Assembly: GCF_900117455.1 (NCBI RefSeq)
Contig: NZ_FPHO01000002.1
Span: 682,001 to 746,000, forward strand
Direction of reading: 5' to 3'
Source of the DNA: Hyphomicrobium sp. CS1GBMeth3
GTDB taxonomy: Bacteria; Pseudomonadota; Alphaproteobacteria; Rhizobiales; Hyphomicrobiaceae
DNA length: 64,000 bases
Of the stretch, positions 50,247 to 61,705 are shown one piece after another. A program made the position numbers and the translations under genes. The notes beneath the pieces are model-generated. The model did no database searches, was not told the origin of the DNA, and was given only the letters and a program-made list of their open reading frames with translations. Each line of letters begins with the position of its first letter. The stretch's first letter is position 1.

Positions 50247-51811
50247 GCTCTCGTCCATCGGTAGAGCCAGTTCTCGGAGATCAACTGGCCGGCCAGCTTC
50301 AGGCATAAACGCAATTCAACGAGGTCTGTTCCTGCGGCATTGAGCTCAAACTTCACGCGAAAGCCCTGAATTTCGGGATGACGCTGCACGCTCAGTCCCG
50401 AAGTCGTGCCCGAGGTGACATTGAGCTCGGCGACGGGCATCTCGCGCGCGTCCCTAACGGCAGGCCCCGCGAAGTCGACGACGAACAGCGTGGTGTCGGG
50501 TGCGCGGCCTGCTCCGACCTGCGTCTTCACCACCGATGCGCCTGACCAAACAGCCGGCACCTCGTCGCCCCACGACATGCGATAGGAAAACTTGTATCGC
50601 CTGCCGGGTTCGAGCGACTTGGCCGGCTTCCAGTAGGCCACGATGTTGTCGTGGATCTCCTCGCTGATCGGGATCTCGATCAGCTCGACGTATCCGTCGC
50701 CCCAGCTCTCCTGCGGCTCGATCCACACCGTGGGACGGCGGTCGTAGCGCGCCTCGAGGTCCTCGAAGCCGAAGAAGCTGCGCTCGCGCTGCACGAATCC
50801 GAAGCCCTTGAGGTCCTTGTCCACGAAGGCGCTGGTCTGCAGCATCTTGGGGTTGGACAGGGGGCGCCACAGCCGCTCCCCGTGGCCGTTGATGACGGCG
50901 AGGCCTTCGCTGTTGTGCACGGCGGGACGATAATCGCGTTCGATCCGTCCTTGTCCCGGTCCGTGGAAATACATGCTGGTCAGCGGCGCGATGCCGACGT
51001 GGTTCAACGAGCGCCGCGGAAAGAGAACCGTGTCGACCTCGATCTCGGTGGCGCGACCGGGGCGGATGGTGAACCGGTAGGCACCGGCGATGCTCTCGCT
51101 GTCGAGCAGCGCATGGATGACGATGTCGCCGGCCGCCGCCGCGGGCTTCACGATCCAGAAGGCGCGGAAGACCGGGAACTCCTCGCCGACGGGGCGTGCG
51201 GTGTTGACGGCAAGGCCGCGCGCCGAGAGGCCATACTGCTGCTGGCGGCCGACAGCCTTGAAGTAGCTCGCGCCCTGGAAGGAGACAAACTCGTTCATGG
51301 TCTCGATGTTGTCGAGATGGCCGACGACGCGGAAGCCGGAGAATGCGAACGGTGCGGTGTCCGGCGCCTTCTCTATTGCCGGGCCGATAGAGAAGCTTGC
51401 GCTGTCGGCACGCAGAAGGCGTGCGTTGCCGCCCTCGACGACCCAGATCTCGACCGGCGTCTCGTAGAGCCAGCCGAGCGGCAAAAGTTGTATTTCATAG
51501 CCAAGCCCCTCGCCACGCCAGACGGCGGCCTCGGAGCGAAAGCGGATGTCGCGGTACTGCTGGGCCGTGAGTGCGTTGAAAGGCTCGGGCAGGTCGACTC
51601 GCGGTTTCGCGAAATCGCGCGCAGCCAGCTCCTGCGCGAGCTTGCGCACATGATCAGCGGCGAAGGTTTCGCCTTGAGGCGGCGGCGTCTGCGCTTGAGC
51701 TTCCGCTACGCGCAGCGCGGCTCCAGCAAACGCGGCAAGCGCGGATGCCCCCGCGCCCGCAAGCACCCCGCGGCGATCTGGGCCTCGGCCCAAGCCAGGA
51801 TCATCGCTCAT
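50243..51811 (-). CDS. opgG: Periplasmic glucan biosynthesis protein OpgG/OpgD
   Basis: The ATG at 51811 (MSDDPGLGRGPDRRGVLAGA) gives 522 residues, with a twin-arginine-like signal (DRRGVLAG plus an alanine-rich hydrophobic core). The mature domain has AQELAARDFAKPRVDLPEPF, YRDIRFRSEAAVWRGEG, APLTSMYFHGPGQGRIERDY and RPEVHNSEGL-like patches of the MdoG family. A Tat signal is more typical of OpgD, but the coupling to opgH fits OpgG. It acts on glucan branching or release in the periplasm. Confidence 0.9.
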   Translation of the reverse strand: MSDDPGLGRGPDRRGVLAGAGASALAAFAGAALRVAEAQAQTPPPQGETFAADHVRKLAQELAARDFAKPRVDLPEPFNALTAQQYRDIRFRSEAAVWRGEGLGYEIQLLPLGWLYETPVEIWVVEGGNARLLRADSASFSIGPAIEKAPDTAPFAFSGFRVVGHLDNIETMNEFVSFQGASYFKAVGRQQQYGLSARGLAVNTARPVGEEFPVFRAFWIVKPAAAAGDIVIHALLDSESIAGAYRFTIRPGRATEIEVDTVLFPRRSLNHVGIAPLTSMYFHGPGQGRIERDYRPAVHNSEGLAVINGHGERLWRPLSNPKMLQTSAFVDKDLKGFGFVQRERSFFGFEDLEARYDRRPTVWIEPQESWGDGYVELIEIPISEEIHDNIVAYWKPAKSLEPGRRYKFSYRMSWGDEVPAVWSGASVVKTQVGAGRAPDTTLFVVDFAGPAVRDAREMPVAELNVTSGTTSGLSVQRHPEIQGFRVKFELNAAGTDLVELRLCLKLAGQLISENWLYRWTRA

Positions 51812-52475
51812 GTGTGCGTCAATTCCGGAGACAGCCACCCCTGTCCTGCCGCGCTGCCGAACACTGGCGCGATGGGCCCACAAGGTGCCCAACAGCCCGC
51901 CATCCAGCACTCCCCCGTGACAGTCCAATCACCCAATACGCGGAAGCTCGACTCCGCGAAGCGCAAAGCAGATAAACGTCGATTGTGGCAACAATTATTG
52001 ACACATCGCGCCTTTTTCAGAGTTGCGCCGCGAAGCCTGCCGCCACGACTCGAAGACGCAGTTTTTGCACTGCAAAAACGATAGCCGAGGCCCATGCTCG
52101 CGGCAAGGACGATCCTTGAAGTGCGTGAAGAGCCGGTAGCGTTCCCCAAACAAATAGGGACGAACCTTGCAGTCCGTCCCCACTTTCGCCCCGGCTAGGC
52201 CGGGGTGAGTATCGGGTTCGCCGGCCTCTCGCCGGGAGCCGAACTCAGCGCTGCTTGTGACCACTGCCCTTTGCGGGCGACAGGCTCTGGAGCAGCGCGA
52301 GCAACACGGCTTTCATTGGAAAGTCTCTCTGGGTTTGTGCTTCGCGTGACCGAATATATATCCGCGCCGCCTGCCGCGAGGAAGTGCGGCACTTGCTCAC
52401 CAGCAATGCATTAGCCGCATTGGACAGCTACCAACCGGCAATTTTCTTCAGTAATCTTCAAGGCTTGAACAAAAC
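51812..52475. other. Gene-poor region upstream of opgG
   Basis: About 660 bases without a convincing gene. It should hold the opgG promoter. A perfect inverted repeat CCCCGGC-TAG-GCCGGGG lies at 52189-52205. A 23-codon minus-strand ORF at 52245-52316 (MKAVLLALLQSLSPAKGSGH, then three more residues) has only a weak ribosome site and is not called. Confidence 0.5.
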
Positions 52476-52500
52476 GAGGGCAGGTCTTGGACCTGCCCTC
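52476..52500. terminator. Hairpin terminator after the 52533 gene
   Basis: Perfect 11-bp arms (GAGGGCAGGTC and complement) with a 3-base loop, 33 bases beyond the stop of the minus-strand gene at 52533. On the minus strand it is followed by GTTTTG, on the plus strand by TCTTT, so it could work in either direction. Confidence 0.8.
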
Positions 52501-52532
52501 TCTTTAGGCACTGGGACTGTGCCGCATCTTGG

Positions 52533-52931
52533 TTACGACTTGTAGGGCGCACGATCGAAGACGCGTGCGTTCATACGCGTGGCGCCCGGACCGCAAAAGA
52601 ACTCGGCCGACTGGCCGGCGCTGGCGTCGAGCTGGACGCCGGCACCCGGCATGACGGGAACCACGAAACGGGTGCCGGGGCTGTCGAGGCCCGTCTCTCC
52701 GCCCGAGATATCCGCCACGACCACGGTCAGGTGGCAGGCGTTGTTCCTGGTCTCGAAGTAGCCAACCGCGTGCTTGCCGCCGACGTGCAGGCTCACGCCC
52801 CGGCCCGGCGCCAGGATCTCGTGCTTGCTACCCGGCTCCGCCTTGCCGACGGTGTCGGCGAACACTGCACCCGCTGTGACAACACCCATCAAACCCGCTG
52901 CTGCAGCAACGGCCTTCGTCGCCTTCAACAT
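52533..52931 (-). CDS. Small secreted protein of unknown function (132 aa)
   Basis: The ATG at 52931 with AAGGAG upstream gives 132 residues with a signal peptide (MLKATKAVAAAAGLMGVVTA, cleavage near VFA). The mature part is beta-rich with two cysteines (RNNACHLTVVVAD and AEFFCGPGATRMNARVFDR), which could pair. It has the look of small periplasmic sandwich proteins. No family was recognised. A terminator follows. Confidence 0.7.
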   Translation of the reverse strand: MLKATKAVAAAAGLMGVVTAGAVFADTVGKAEPGSKHEILAPGRGVSLHVGGKHAVGYFETRNNACHLTVVVADISGGETGLDSPGTRFVVPVMPGAGVQLDASAGQSAEFFCGPGATRMNARVFDRAPYKS

Positions 52932-53254
52932 GGTTCTCTCTCCTTCATAAACGAGAAGCTCAGGGATCGCCGCGGCACGGCTCTTGGTGGCCCGCGTTCC
53001 GGCTTGCTGATCTTCTAACACTATGAGTTCTCGGAGAGAATTTATGATGATGCATAGCAGTGGCCAATTTTGTGCAGCGCGGTACTGTCGCAATTGATCC
53101 GTTGTCGCATCCTTGTTGACTTGGATCATGCATTGCCAGCCGCCTTCCGCCCGTCGCGGCCTTGGGACAAGCCGCCACGCGGAAGCGACAAGCGCGTTTC
53201 CACCCGTTATAAGCACCGCGATAGTCACTCCTTCGCGCACACGAAAGCCAACGG

Positions 53255-55486
<2,232 letters not shown>

Positions 55487-55742
55487 GGGCTGGCGTTTGC
55501 GATCGTTACGCCTACGTGGTGCACAGTCGGATTCAGGACGCCTCTGGAGGCGCTCCAACGTCGGCTTCGGGCCATGAGCGGAAGTCGCAGATCTTATCAC
55601 GATGACCGTTCATGCTGCTCCAACGGCTCTTGCCGTTCCTAAGACGCCGATCATACACCGGCGCGAGCGGCGAACAGTGCCAGGCGGATTTCCCCCACGG
55701 CATATCGCGCGCCTGCGCTGTTTCGAAATTCTTGCTTGATAT

Positions 55743-56135
55743 TCAGCCGGGAATGCGGGCGATGACCTTGATCTCGAAGTCGAACCCCGCAAGCCAGTTG
55801 ACGCCGATCGCCGTCCAATTCGGATAAGGCGCCTTCGGGAAGACTTCGCTCTTAACGGTCATGATCGTGCCGAACTGATTTTCGGGATCGGTATGAAAGG
55901 TCGTCACGTCGACGATATCGTCGAGCCCGCATCCTCCCGCCTGCAGCGTCGCCTCAAGATTGGCGAATGCCAGACGGACCTGAGCCTCAAAGTCCGGCTC
56001 GGGAGAGCCATCGCTGCGACTGCCGACGTGACCGGACACGAACAGGAGATCATCTGATCTGATTGCTGCGGAATACGTCTGTGAAGTGAAGAGGTCATGC
56101 CTACCGGCGGGGGAAACGGCGTCACGCTGGGCCAT
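55743..56135 (-). CDS. RidA/YjgF family protein
   Basis: The ATG at 56135 with GGAG upstream gives 130 residues. Motifs YSAAIRSDDLLFVSGHVGSR, FANLEATLQAGGCGLDDIVD and PNWTAIGVNWLAGFDFEIKV place it in the RidA-like superfamily. The canonical Arg for imine hydrolysis (family motif RxxV) is not seen at its usual place (NWTAIGV), so it may be a non-RidA subgroup. It lies downstream of the SnoaL-like gene and may be co-transcribed (about 90 bases between). Confidence 0.83.
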   Translation of the reverse strand: MAQRDAVSPAGRHDLFTSQTYSAAIRSDDLLFVSGHVGSRSDGSPEPDFEAQVRLAFANLEATLQAGGCGLDDIVDVTTFHTDPENQFGTIMTVKSEVFPKAPYPNWTAIGVNWLAGFDFEIKVIARIPG

Positions 56136-56227
56136 ATGGAATTCTCCTCTGTGGTCGCTGGAAAGCGGTGCCGACGGTTCTGCAGCATAGTGGAGCCGCG
56201 CAATACGATTGCGCGGCTCCGAAGGTG

Positions 56228-56740
56228 TTAGTTGATGGTGCCCAGTTGCTTGAACAGACTGTAGACGTCGAGCACATCCCAATGCTCGGCCAGTTTGCCG
56301 TCCTGGACGCGAAAGATGTCCACTGCGTCGAACTTGTAAGCCTTTCCGGTGGCGGGGATGCCAAGCCAGTCACCCTTGTGCGTCCCGGAGTATGTTCCGT
56401 AGACCCACACCTTGTCGCCTTCGGATACGATCTGCTTCAGCTCGAACTTGAAGTCCGGAGACGCCTTAAACCAGGCTTCGAAGAAATCCTTGAAGCCTTT
56501 GCTCCCCTGCCCGACGAGCGGATTGTGCTGGATGTAGTCTTCCCGCATCAGGCCACCGAGAGCGGTGAAATCCTTTTCTCCGAAAATCTTGGCGCCAAAC
56601 TGTGCCAATAGTGCCTTGGGGTCCGACATCTGTACCTCCTGTGTTTGCTGCGGCCGATTTTCCTCGGCGGCAAGTGCTTCAAGAAACGCAGAGCCTCCGA
56701 GAAGCGCGCAAGCAACCAGCGTGGCGGTGATCCTTTGCAT
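56228..56740 (-). CDS. SnoaL-like protein with signal peptide (ester cyclase type)
   Basis: From the ATG at 56740 (AAAGG 9 bases before) the protein is 170 residues with a Sec signal (MQRITATLVACALLGGSAFL, cleavage near ALAA). The SnoaL/NTF2-like fold shows YIQHNPLVGQGSKGFKDFFE, VSEGDKVWVYGTYSGTHKGD and KFDAVDIFRVQDGKLAEHWD. A perfect AGGAGG lies 5 bases before an internal ATG at 56629 (MSDPKALL), which would give a 133-residue cytosolic form. Divergent from the HxlR regulator, a likely controller. Confidence 0.85.
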   Translation of the reverse strand: MQRITATLVACALLGGSAFLEALAAEENRPQQTQEVQMSDPKALLAQFGAKIFGEKDFTALGGLMREDYIQHNPLVGQGSKGFKDFFEAWFKASPDFKFELKQIVSEGDKVWVYGTYSGTHKGDWLGIPATGKAYKFDAVDIFRVQDGKLAEHWDVLDVYSLFKQLGTIN

Positions 56741-56840
56741 TTCCATCATCCTTTCATGCGTGCAACTCAGCGGGAGCGCCGATGAAGGTGATTTTGGCAT
56801 GTTAGTTTCTGTTGTAAAGAAGGCACTATCTGGATATATA

Positions 56841-56857
56841 GGTACCCGGTGGTTACC
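56841..56857. promoter_or_regulatory. Possible HxlR operator (imperfect palindrome)
   Basis: GGTACCCGGTGGTTACC is a 17-base dyad with matching pairs at positions 1-4, 6 and 7 from each end. It sits 18 bases before the regulator ATG, just after an AT-rich TATCTGGATATATA stretch that could be a -10 region, and between the divergent regulator and SnoaL-like genes. HxlR proteins often bind such sites to control the divergent gene and themselves. Confidence 0.45.
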
Positions 56858-56875
56858 TCATGATGGTCGCTCAAG

Positions 56876-57235
56876 ATGAAGTGGAATCCTTACTCAGCAA
56901 AGTGTCCGACGCGTCAGCTACTCGACCGCATCTCGGACAAATGGGTGGTGCTCGTGCTCTCTCTGCTCGAGGATGGGCCAAAGCGTTTCAGCGCGTTGAA
57001 ACGCGAGATCGACGGCATATCCCAAAAGATGCTCTCTCAAACGCTGCGCGCGCTTGAACAAGACGGACTTCTCACCCGCCGCGCTTTCCCGACTGTGCCC
57101 GTGACGGTCGAGTATGAACTGACCGCCCTTGGTCGATCTCTGAACGTCGCCATGGGGCCCGTCGTAGAATGGGCGATCGCGAACATGGGTCGCGTTCTTA
57201 AAGCGCGCGAAAGTTTCGATAAGAATCCGAAGTAG
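56876..57235 (+). CDS. HxlR family transcriptional regulator
   Basis: A 119-residue winged-helix protein. C10 in AKCPTRQLLDRISDKW is the conserved cysteine used for redox or electrophile sensing in several family members. FSALKREIDGISQKMLSQTL is the recognition region and VPVTVEYELTALGRSLNVAM the wing. It is divergent from the SnoaL/RidA-like genes and likely controls them, perhaps in response to reactive small molecules. Confidence 0.93.
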   Translation: MKWNPYSAKCPTRQLLDRISDKWVVLVLSLLEDGPKRFSALKREIDGISQKMLSQTLRALEQDGLLTRRAFPTVPVTVEYELTALGRSLNVAMGPVVEWAIANMGRVLKARESFDKNPK

Positions 57236-57546
57236 TGTATTTGCCGGCCAGGGCGGCTTCGGGCCAAGTGCCGGCATGTGGGCTTACTGCGTACAATCGC
57301 CCGTCTTGGGTGTTCGATCCCATGCGTGGACATCCAACGCTGATGAGGTCGCACTGGCAAGCGTCGTACTCGATGCGTCCGCTTTCGATGCTAACCGGTG
57401 TCTCAGTGAGCGAAGGCCCCGTAGCTTTCAATCATATCCGGGCAGAGTACTAGTGCTGTGCCCAGATCCACTCGTTGAATTGAGCCCAGTTGCGGTCGCG
57501 CCATAGCGCACGCAGGGCCCAGCCCAGTGGCGTGGCTTCAACGCCT
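57236..57546. other. Gene-free gap after the HxlR gene
   Basis: About 310 bases with no supported gene. It contains one of three copies of the short motif GGCTTCGGGCCA (57255-57266) found in this right-hand accessory part. The sequence is irregular and of lower coding quality, like debris of degraded DNA. Confidence 0.5.
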
Positions 57547-59256
57547 TCATCGCGACAAGTGGTACAGCAACAGCAAATTCAAAACGAGCTGGACTACGGA
57601 CAGTCCCCGCCAGAAGGCAACGGGGTTTCGCTCCAGAAGAGCGCGCGGCTCGTCTCTGTAGTCTGGGTTCGGACGTCGCAAGTCCTCGACAAGAACGGAA
57701 AGTGCTTCGGCGCGCTGAGTGGGGCTTTTGTATACGGCTCTCGCGAGCGCGGCATCAACCCAGCGAGGAACGGCCTCGTTGAGTGACGAAGCGGGAATGT
57801 ACTCCAGCCGGGCGATGTCGCGCTGATGCCCGAAGCCGCGGCCGTACGGCAGCTTCCCCGTCAGAAGCTCATAAGCGATGACGCCAACCGAGAAGATGTC
57901 CGACCGGTTTGTGGGCGTCTCGCCCAAGTGATACTCCGGCGCCGTATAGTCGATCGTGCCAACCAGATCGGGCTTCTGAACGCTGATGGAGGCCTCCGCG
58001 AGGCTCGCGACGCGCGACGAGCCGAAGTCGATGATCTTTACCGTGCCCGCCTTGTCGATCATCACGTTCTCAGGCTTGAGGTCCTGGTGGATGATCTCCT
58101 TGCGGTGGAAAGCGCGCAGCCCTTTGGCAATCTGCTCGATGATGCCGCGCACCGTTTCGAGATCCGGCCGCGGATGATCGAGCATCCATTGCCTGAGCGT
58201 CTGCCCTTCGAAGTACTCGGTCACATAGTAGAGAGACCGGCGCACGTGGGCTGGCCGCAGCACCTTCAGAACATGCGGGCTCGTCACGAGCTGTCCAACC
58301 CATTCCTCGCGCGTGAACATCTCGAGATAGACGGGATCGTCCTCGTAATTGACCGAAGGCGTCTTGAGGACGACGGTCGTGCCGCTCTGACCTTCCCGCG
58401 CCAAGTAGATCTGCGTCCGCTTGCTTAAATGCAACTCGCGAAGAATGGTATAACCCTCGAAGTCCTGGCCGGGGACGAGTTCGGGAGGCATCGGGAGCGC
58501 GGTGAGCTTCTTGAGGTGGGCTTCCTCGTCCGGGTGGCCGGCATCATCGATGCGCACGATCTGGCATGTGAGGTTGTCTGGGCTGCCGTTGGCGAAAGCG
58601 GCGGCAACAATCTGTTTCGCCGCCTCTGTCAGGTCGTCGCCTGAAGCGCGCAGGATCGAGGAGATCTGAGTATCGCGCAGAAAGTCGTGTACGCCATCGG
58701 TCGTGAAAACCAGAATGTCGCCGGCCTCGAGCGGCACCGTCTTGTAGTCTACCTGAAGGTCGGGCGCTATGCCGACAGCGCGCGAAAGATACTCCTGGTC
58801 CCGGGAGACCCGAACTCGATGATCATTCGTCAGAAGCTCGATCGTTTCGCCGCGCACGAGGTAGATGCGCGAGTCTCCGACATGGAACACGTGTCCCACC
58901 GCCGACTTGAGAACCAACGCGGTGAACGTGCACACCATTCCCCGGTCGCTGGCGTAGTTGGCCTCGCTCTGACCGTGGAGCCAGCGGTTGATCGCGGTCA
59001 GCACCCGCTGGACCGAGGTCTTCACCGTCCACGACGGGTGGGTCGAGTAATAGTCGTCGAGAAAACTATGGACGCAGGTCTCGCTCGCCATCTTGGCGGC
59101 TTCGCTCGAGCTCATGCCGTCGGCGATCGCCATCGCGACACCTTTGGTTTCGAGCAACGCAGGCTCGGGAACCAGGACGCCGTAGGAGTCGTCGTTGCGG
59201 GCCTTGCGACCGGCGAGAGAGTGCTGACCGATGGTGACCGCAGGGCCGATCGGCAT
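57547..59256 (-). CDS. Bifunctional PP2C phosphatase / Ser-Thr protein kinase, membrane-anchored
   Basis: A 569-residue protein with a PP2C domain first (residues about 5-240: RKARNDDSYGV, VAMAIADGMSSSEA, HVFHVGDSRIYLVRG, ILVFTTDGVHDFL, and GSPDNLTCQIVR) and a Hanks-type kinase next (about 265-525: VVLKTP lysine, HRKEIIHQDLKPENVMIDKA catalytic loop, KIIDFGSS). It ends with one C-terminal TM helix. The Gly-rich loop is degenerate. It follows the nitrate-type transporter gene by 14 bases; transporter-kinase pairs of this kind occur in nitrate-assimilation clusters, for example in pseudomonads. Confidence 0.9.
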   Translation of the reverse strand: MPIGPAVTIGQHSLAGRKARNDDSYGVLVPEPALLETKGVAMAIADGMSSSEAAKMASETCVHSFLDDYYSTHPSWTVKTSVQRVLTAINRWLHGQSEANYASDRGMVCTFTALVLKSAVGHVFHVGDSRIYLVRGETIELLTNDHRVRVSRDQEYLSRAVGIAPDLQVDYKTVPLEAGDILVFTTDGVHDFLRDTQISSILRASGDDLTEAAKQIVAAAFANGSPDNLTCQIVRIDDAGHPDEEAHLKKLTALPMPPELVPGQDFEGYTILRELHLSKRTQIYLAREGQSGTTVVLKTPSVNYEDDPVYLEMFTREEWVGQLVTSPHVLKVLRPAHVRRSLYYVTEYFEGQTLRQWMLDHPRPDLETVRGIIEQIAKGLRAFHRKEIIHQDLKPENVMIDKAGTVKIIDFGSSRVASLAEASISVQKPDLVGTIDYTAPEYHLGETPTNRSDIFSVGVIAYELLTGKLPYGRGFGHQRDIARLEYIPASSLNEAVPRWVDAALARAVYKSPTQRAEALSVLVEDLRRPNPDYRDEPRALLERNPVAFWRGLSVVQLVLNLLLLYHLSR

Positions 59257-59270
59257 GGCTCAATCCTGAG

Positions 59271-60752
59271 TTATGACACGTCGATCAGGGTAACCGATCC
59301 GTCGGGCATCTCCTCGGCGATTTGCCCTCTCGGCTCGTCAATGAAGAAGTAGATCAGCACGACGCCAAAGACAGCCGCCGCAGCCGCGATCTCGAAGAAT
59401 GTCCGTGGCGGGACGGCGGAGTAGAGCGTGAGGTAGAGAACGCCGCCGACATTGCCGAACGCACCAACAAGTCCGGCGATCTGCCCCGTCAAGCGACGCT
59501 TGATCAACGGTAGCATGGCATAGACGGCGCCGTTACCGGCATTGACGAAAAGAGAGCAGAAGAAGGTCGCGAGCACGGCGAAGGCAACGCCCGAGGCGGG
59601 TCCCATGAAGCTCATGGCGTAATAACCCGTCGCGGTTCCGGCAAAGCAGCACAAGAGAACAGGCCTGCGGCCGAAGCGGTCGCTCAGCCACCCGCCGGCG
59701 GGACGGGCGAAGAACGTGGTCGATCCGAAGCTCGCCCCCACGAGACCCGCCATTGCGAGTGAAAGCGCGAAGTTATCTTTGAAGAAAAGCGGAAGCGTGG
59801 AGACGACCGCCAGCTCCGAGCCGAAGGTGATGAAATACGCCAAACTGAGCACGGCGACTTGGCGAAACTTATAGCGATGGATCTCGGGGACCGGCTTGCC
59901 TTTGAAAACGGCGCTGTTCACCCGCCACGTGTCGAGGATGAGGTAGACGTAGTAGGTAGCGAGCAAGGCGTAGATGATGTTGGTCACGTCGCCGGACAGG
60001 AGATTGAGGCCGGATGGGCCGAGCTTCCAGGCCAGAATGCCCATGGCGAGGACGAGCGGCGCTTGCATGATCATGTACAAGAGGAGATCGCCCCGGCTGG
60101 TCACCTCCATGGCACCGAGTTTCTTGGGCTTGAAATAGGTCGAGCCCTTCGGCGTGTCGCGGACCGTGAGATAGAAAACGACGGCGTAGGCGATCGCGAC
60201 CACGCCCGTGAGCCCCACCGACCATCTCCATCCATCGGTACCACCGACGAAGAGAGCGATAGTCGGAAGCGTCACCGCGGCAGCGGCCGATCCGAAGTTT
60301 CCGAAGCCCGCATAAATGCCTTGAGCGAATCCGGACTCCTTGGCTGGAAACCACTCGGCGATCAGGCGGATGCCAACGACGAACCCGGCGCCCACGAACG
60401 CGAGCAGGAAGCGCACGATCGCCGCCGTCGTGAAGCTGTCGGCCAGCGCGAAGAGGATGCACAAAATCCCGGAGACCACGAGCAGGGCGGAATACATGAG
60501 GCGTGGGCCGACCTTGTCCACGAGCATGCCCACGACGATGCGCGCCGGAATGGTCAGGGCTACATTGAGGATCAGGAGCGCCGAGACCTCTTGCTCAGTA
60601 AGGTTGAGCGAGCTTCGGATCGCGGCCATGAGCGGCGCGTGATTGAACCAGACAATGAAGCTGACGAAGAACGCGAGCCATGTGAGATGAAGGACCTTGA
60701 TCCTAGGCTCTCGGCTCCAGAGATTGAGACGGACCGGCGTCGTCGTTGTCAT
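59271..60752 (-). CDS. NarK/NasA-type nitrate/nitrite MFS transporter
   Basis: The ATG at 60752 (MTTTTPVRLNLWSREPRIKV) gives 493 residues and 12 hydrophobic segments. The nitrate-porter signatures are GIYAGFGNFGSAAAAVTLPT in TM5 and NAGNGAVYAMLPLIKRR plus GLVGAFGNVGGVLYL in TM11. The conserved Arg of TM2 lies in LTIPARIVVGMLVDK. It probably imports nitrate for assimilation. The kinase/phosphatase gene follows in the same unit; no reductase genes are in the window. Confidence 0.9.
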   Translation of the reverse strand: MTTTTPVRLNLWSREPRIKVLHLTWLAFFVSFIVWFNHAPLMAAIRSSLNLTEQEVSALLILNVALTIPARIVVGMLVDKVGPRLMYSALLVVSGILCILFALADSFTTAAIVRFLLAFVGAGFVVGIRLIAEWFPAKESGFAQGIYAGFGNFGSAAAAVTLPTIALFVGGTDGWRWSVGLTGVVAIAYAVVFYLTVRDTPKGSTYFKPKKLGAMEVTSRGDLLLYMIMQAPLVLAMGILAWKLGPSGLNLLSGDVTNIIYALLATYYVYLILDTWRVNSAVFKGKPVPEIHRYKFRQVAVLSLAYFITFGSELAVVSTLPLFFKDNFALSLAMAGLVGASFGSTTFFARPAGGWLSDRFGRRPVLLCCFAGTATGYYAMSFMGPASGVAFAVLATFFCSLFVNAGNGAVYAMLPLIKRRLTGQIAGLVGAFGNVGGVLYLTLYSAVPPRTFFEIAAAAAVFGVVLIYFFIDEPRGQIAEEMPDGSVTLIDVS

Positions 60753-61168
60753 CTTGCTCTCATTATATTTTTCTTGCGAGAGACGGGCTTGCGCATCTGA
60801 GAAAGGCAGAGCCACGCGTCACGCGTTGGCCATGTGGCACGAGCTTCGTCGCGACAGGATTTTCCTGCCTGCAAAGCCGTAGTCGATCGATCTCGTGAGT
60901 GGGATGCGGGCCGCCTGCAAACGTCGTCGTTGGCAGCAGCCGAAATGTCTGCCGACCCTCGTTGCCCGGCAGCGCTCAACCCTTAGACAAGAGTGCGGAG
61001 CAATGTGCAAAGGAAAGAGGAAGGGAGGACCGCGGCTGTGTGCCACGCAAGGCACATTCACGGCCTAGCTTGCTGGCTTTTGGTGCATTTTGATTGATTT
61101 TAGAGCGGGGGATTGCCCATTGAATGAGCTGATGCCTCGCCGTCTATCTAGGTTCCGCAGGTGCGCAT
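60753..61168. other. Intergenic region between the nitrate-type transporter and PII genes
   Basis: About 416 bases between divergent genes, expected to hold both promoters. A TGGCACG at 60835 resembles the first half of a sigma-54 site, but the GC at the right spacing is missing. No gene supported. Confidence 0.45.
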
Positions 61169-61507
61169 TTGAGACTCGTTACGGCAATCATCAAACCGTT
61201 CAAGCTCGAGGAGGTGCGCGCCGAGCTCGGTCGCATGGGGATCGAGGGCATGACGGTGACCGAGGTGAAGGGGTGTGGCCGGCAACGAGGGCGGACGGAG
61301 TTCTACCGCGGCGCCGAGTACGTGATGGACTTCTTTCCAAAGATCAAAATCGAGATCGTTATCCCATCACATCGAGTCTACAAATCGCTCGAGGTCATCG
61401 AAAGGGCGGCGCGCACCGGCCGCATCGGGGACGGCAAGATTTTCGTGTCGGTGGTCGAAACCATGACGCGAATCCGCACTGGCGAAATCTGCAACGATCC
61501 GTTGTAA
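61169..61507 (+). CDS. PII signal-transduction protein (GlnB/GlnK type)
   Basis: A 112-residue protein with a TTG start at 61169 after CAGGTG; no ATG fits the family N-terminus (RLVTAIIKPFKLEEVRAEL). The T-loop GCGRQRGRTEFYRGAEYVMD keeps Y51, the uridylylation site, and ARTGRIGDGKIFV is the ATP-binding B-loop. The stretch IPSHRVYKSLEV and the C-terminus RIRTGEICNDPL differ from housekeeping GlnB. PII proteins sense 2-oxoglutarate and ATP/ADP and control nitrogen uptake. It is divergent from the transporter. Confidence 0.93.
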   Translation: MRLVTAIIKPFKLEEVRAELGRMGIEGMTVTEVKGCGRQRGRTEFYRGAEYVMDFFPKIKIEIVIPSHRVYKSLEVIERAARTGRIGDGKIFVSVVETMTRIRTGEICNDPL

Positions 61508-61705
61508 GACCCTGAGCCTTAGTTTTCGGCTTGTAGGTGAAATGCGGACGCGTCCTCAAAACGGGACGCCTTGATGTCAGCGTGCCTCCACGGATGTCCG
61601 CTATACTCGGCACTGCAGAAGTTCCCACGACTTTGTCCTCCAAGGGCCGATGGGCATGTCCGCTCCCGAGTCACAACCAGACATTCGCTCTCTGTCGACA
61701 CTCCA

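Noticed and set aside
52245..52316. 23-codon hydrophobic ORF upstream of opgG
   Set aside because: Weak ribosome site and no family; too short to support.
55539..55552. Hairpin CGCCTC-TG-GAGGCG after purL
   Set aside because: Only a 6-bp stem with a 2-base loop and no T-run; too weak to call a terminator.
60835..60850. Sigma-54-like TGGCACG upstream of the nitrate-type transporter gene
   Set aside because: The second half lacks GC at the required spacing (GT is found instead), and the orientation points to neither gene at a sensible distance.
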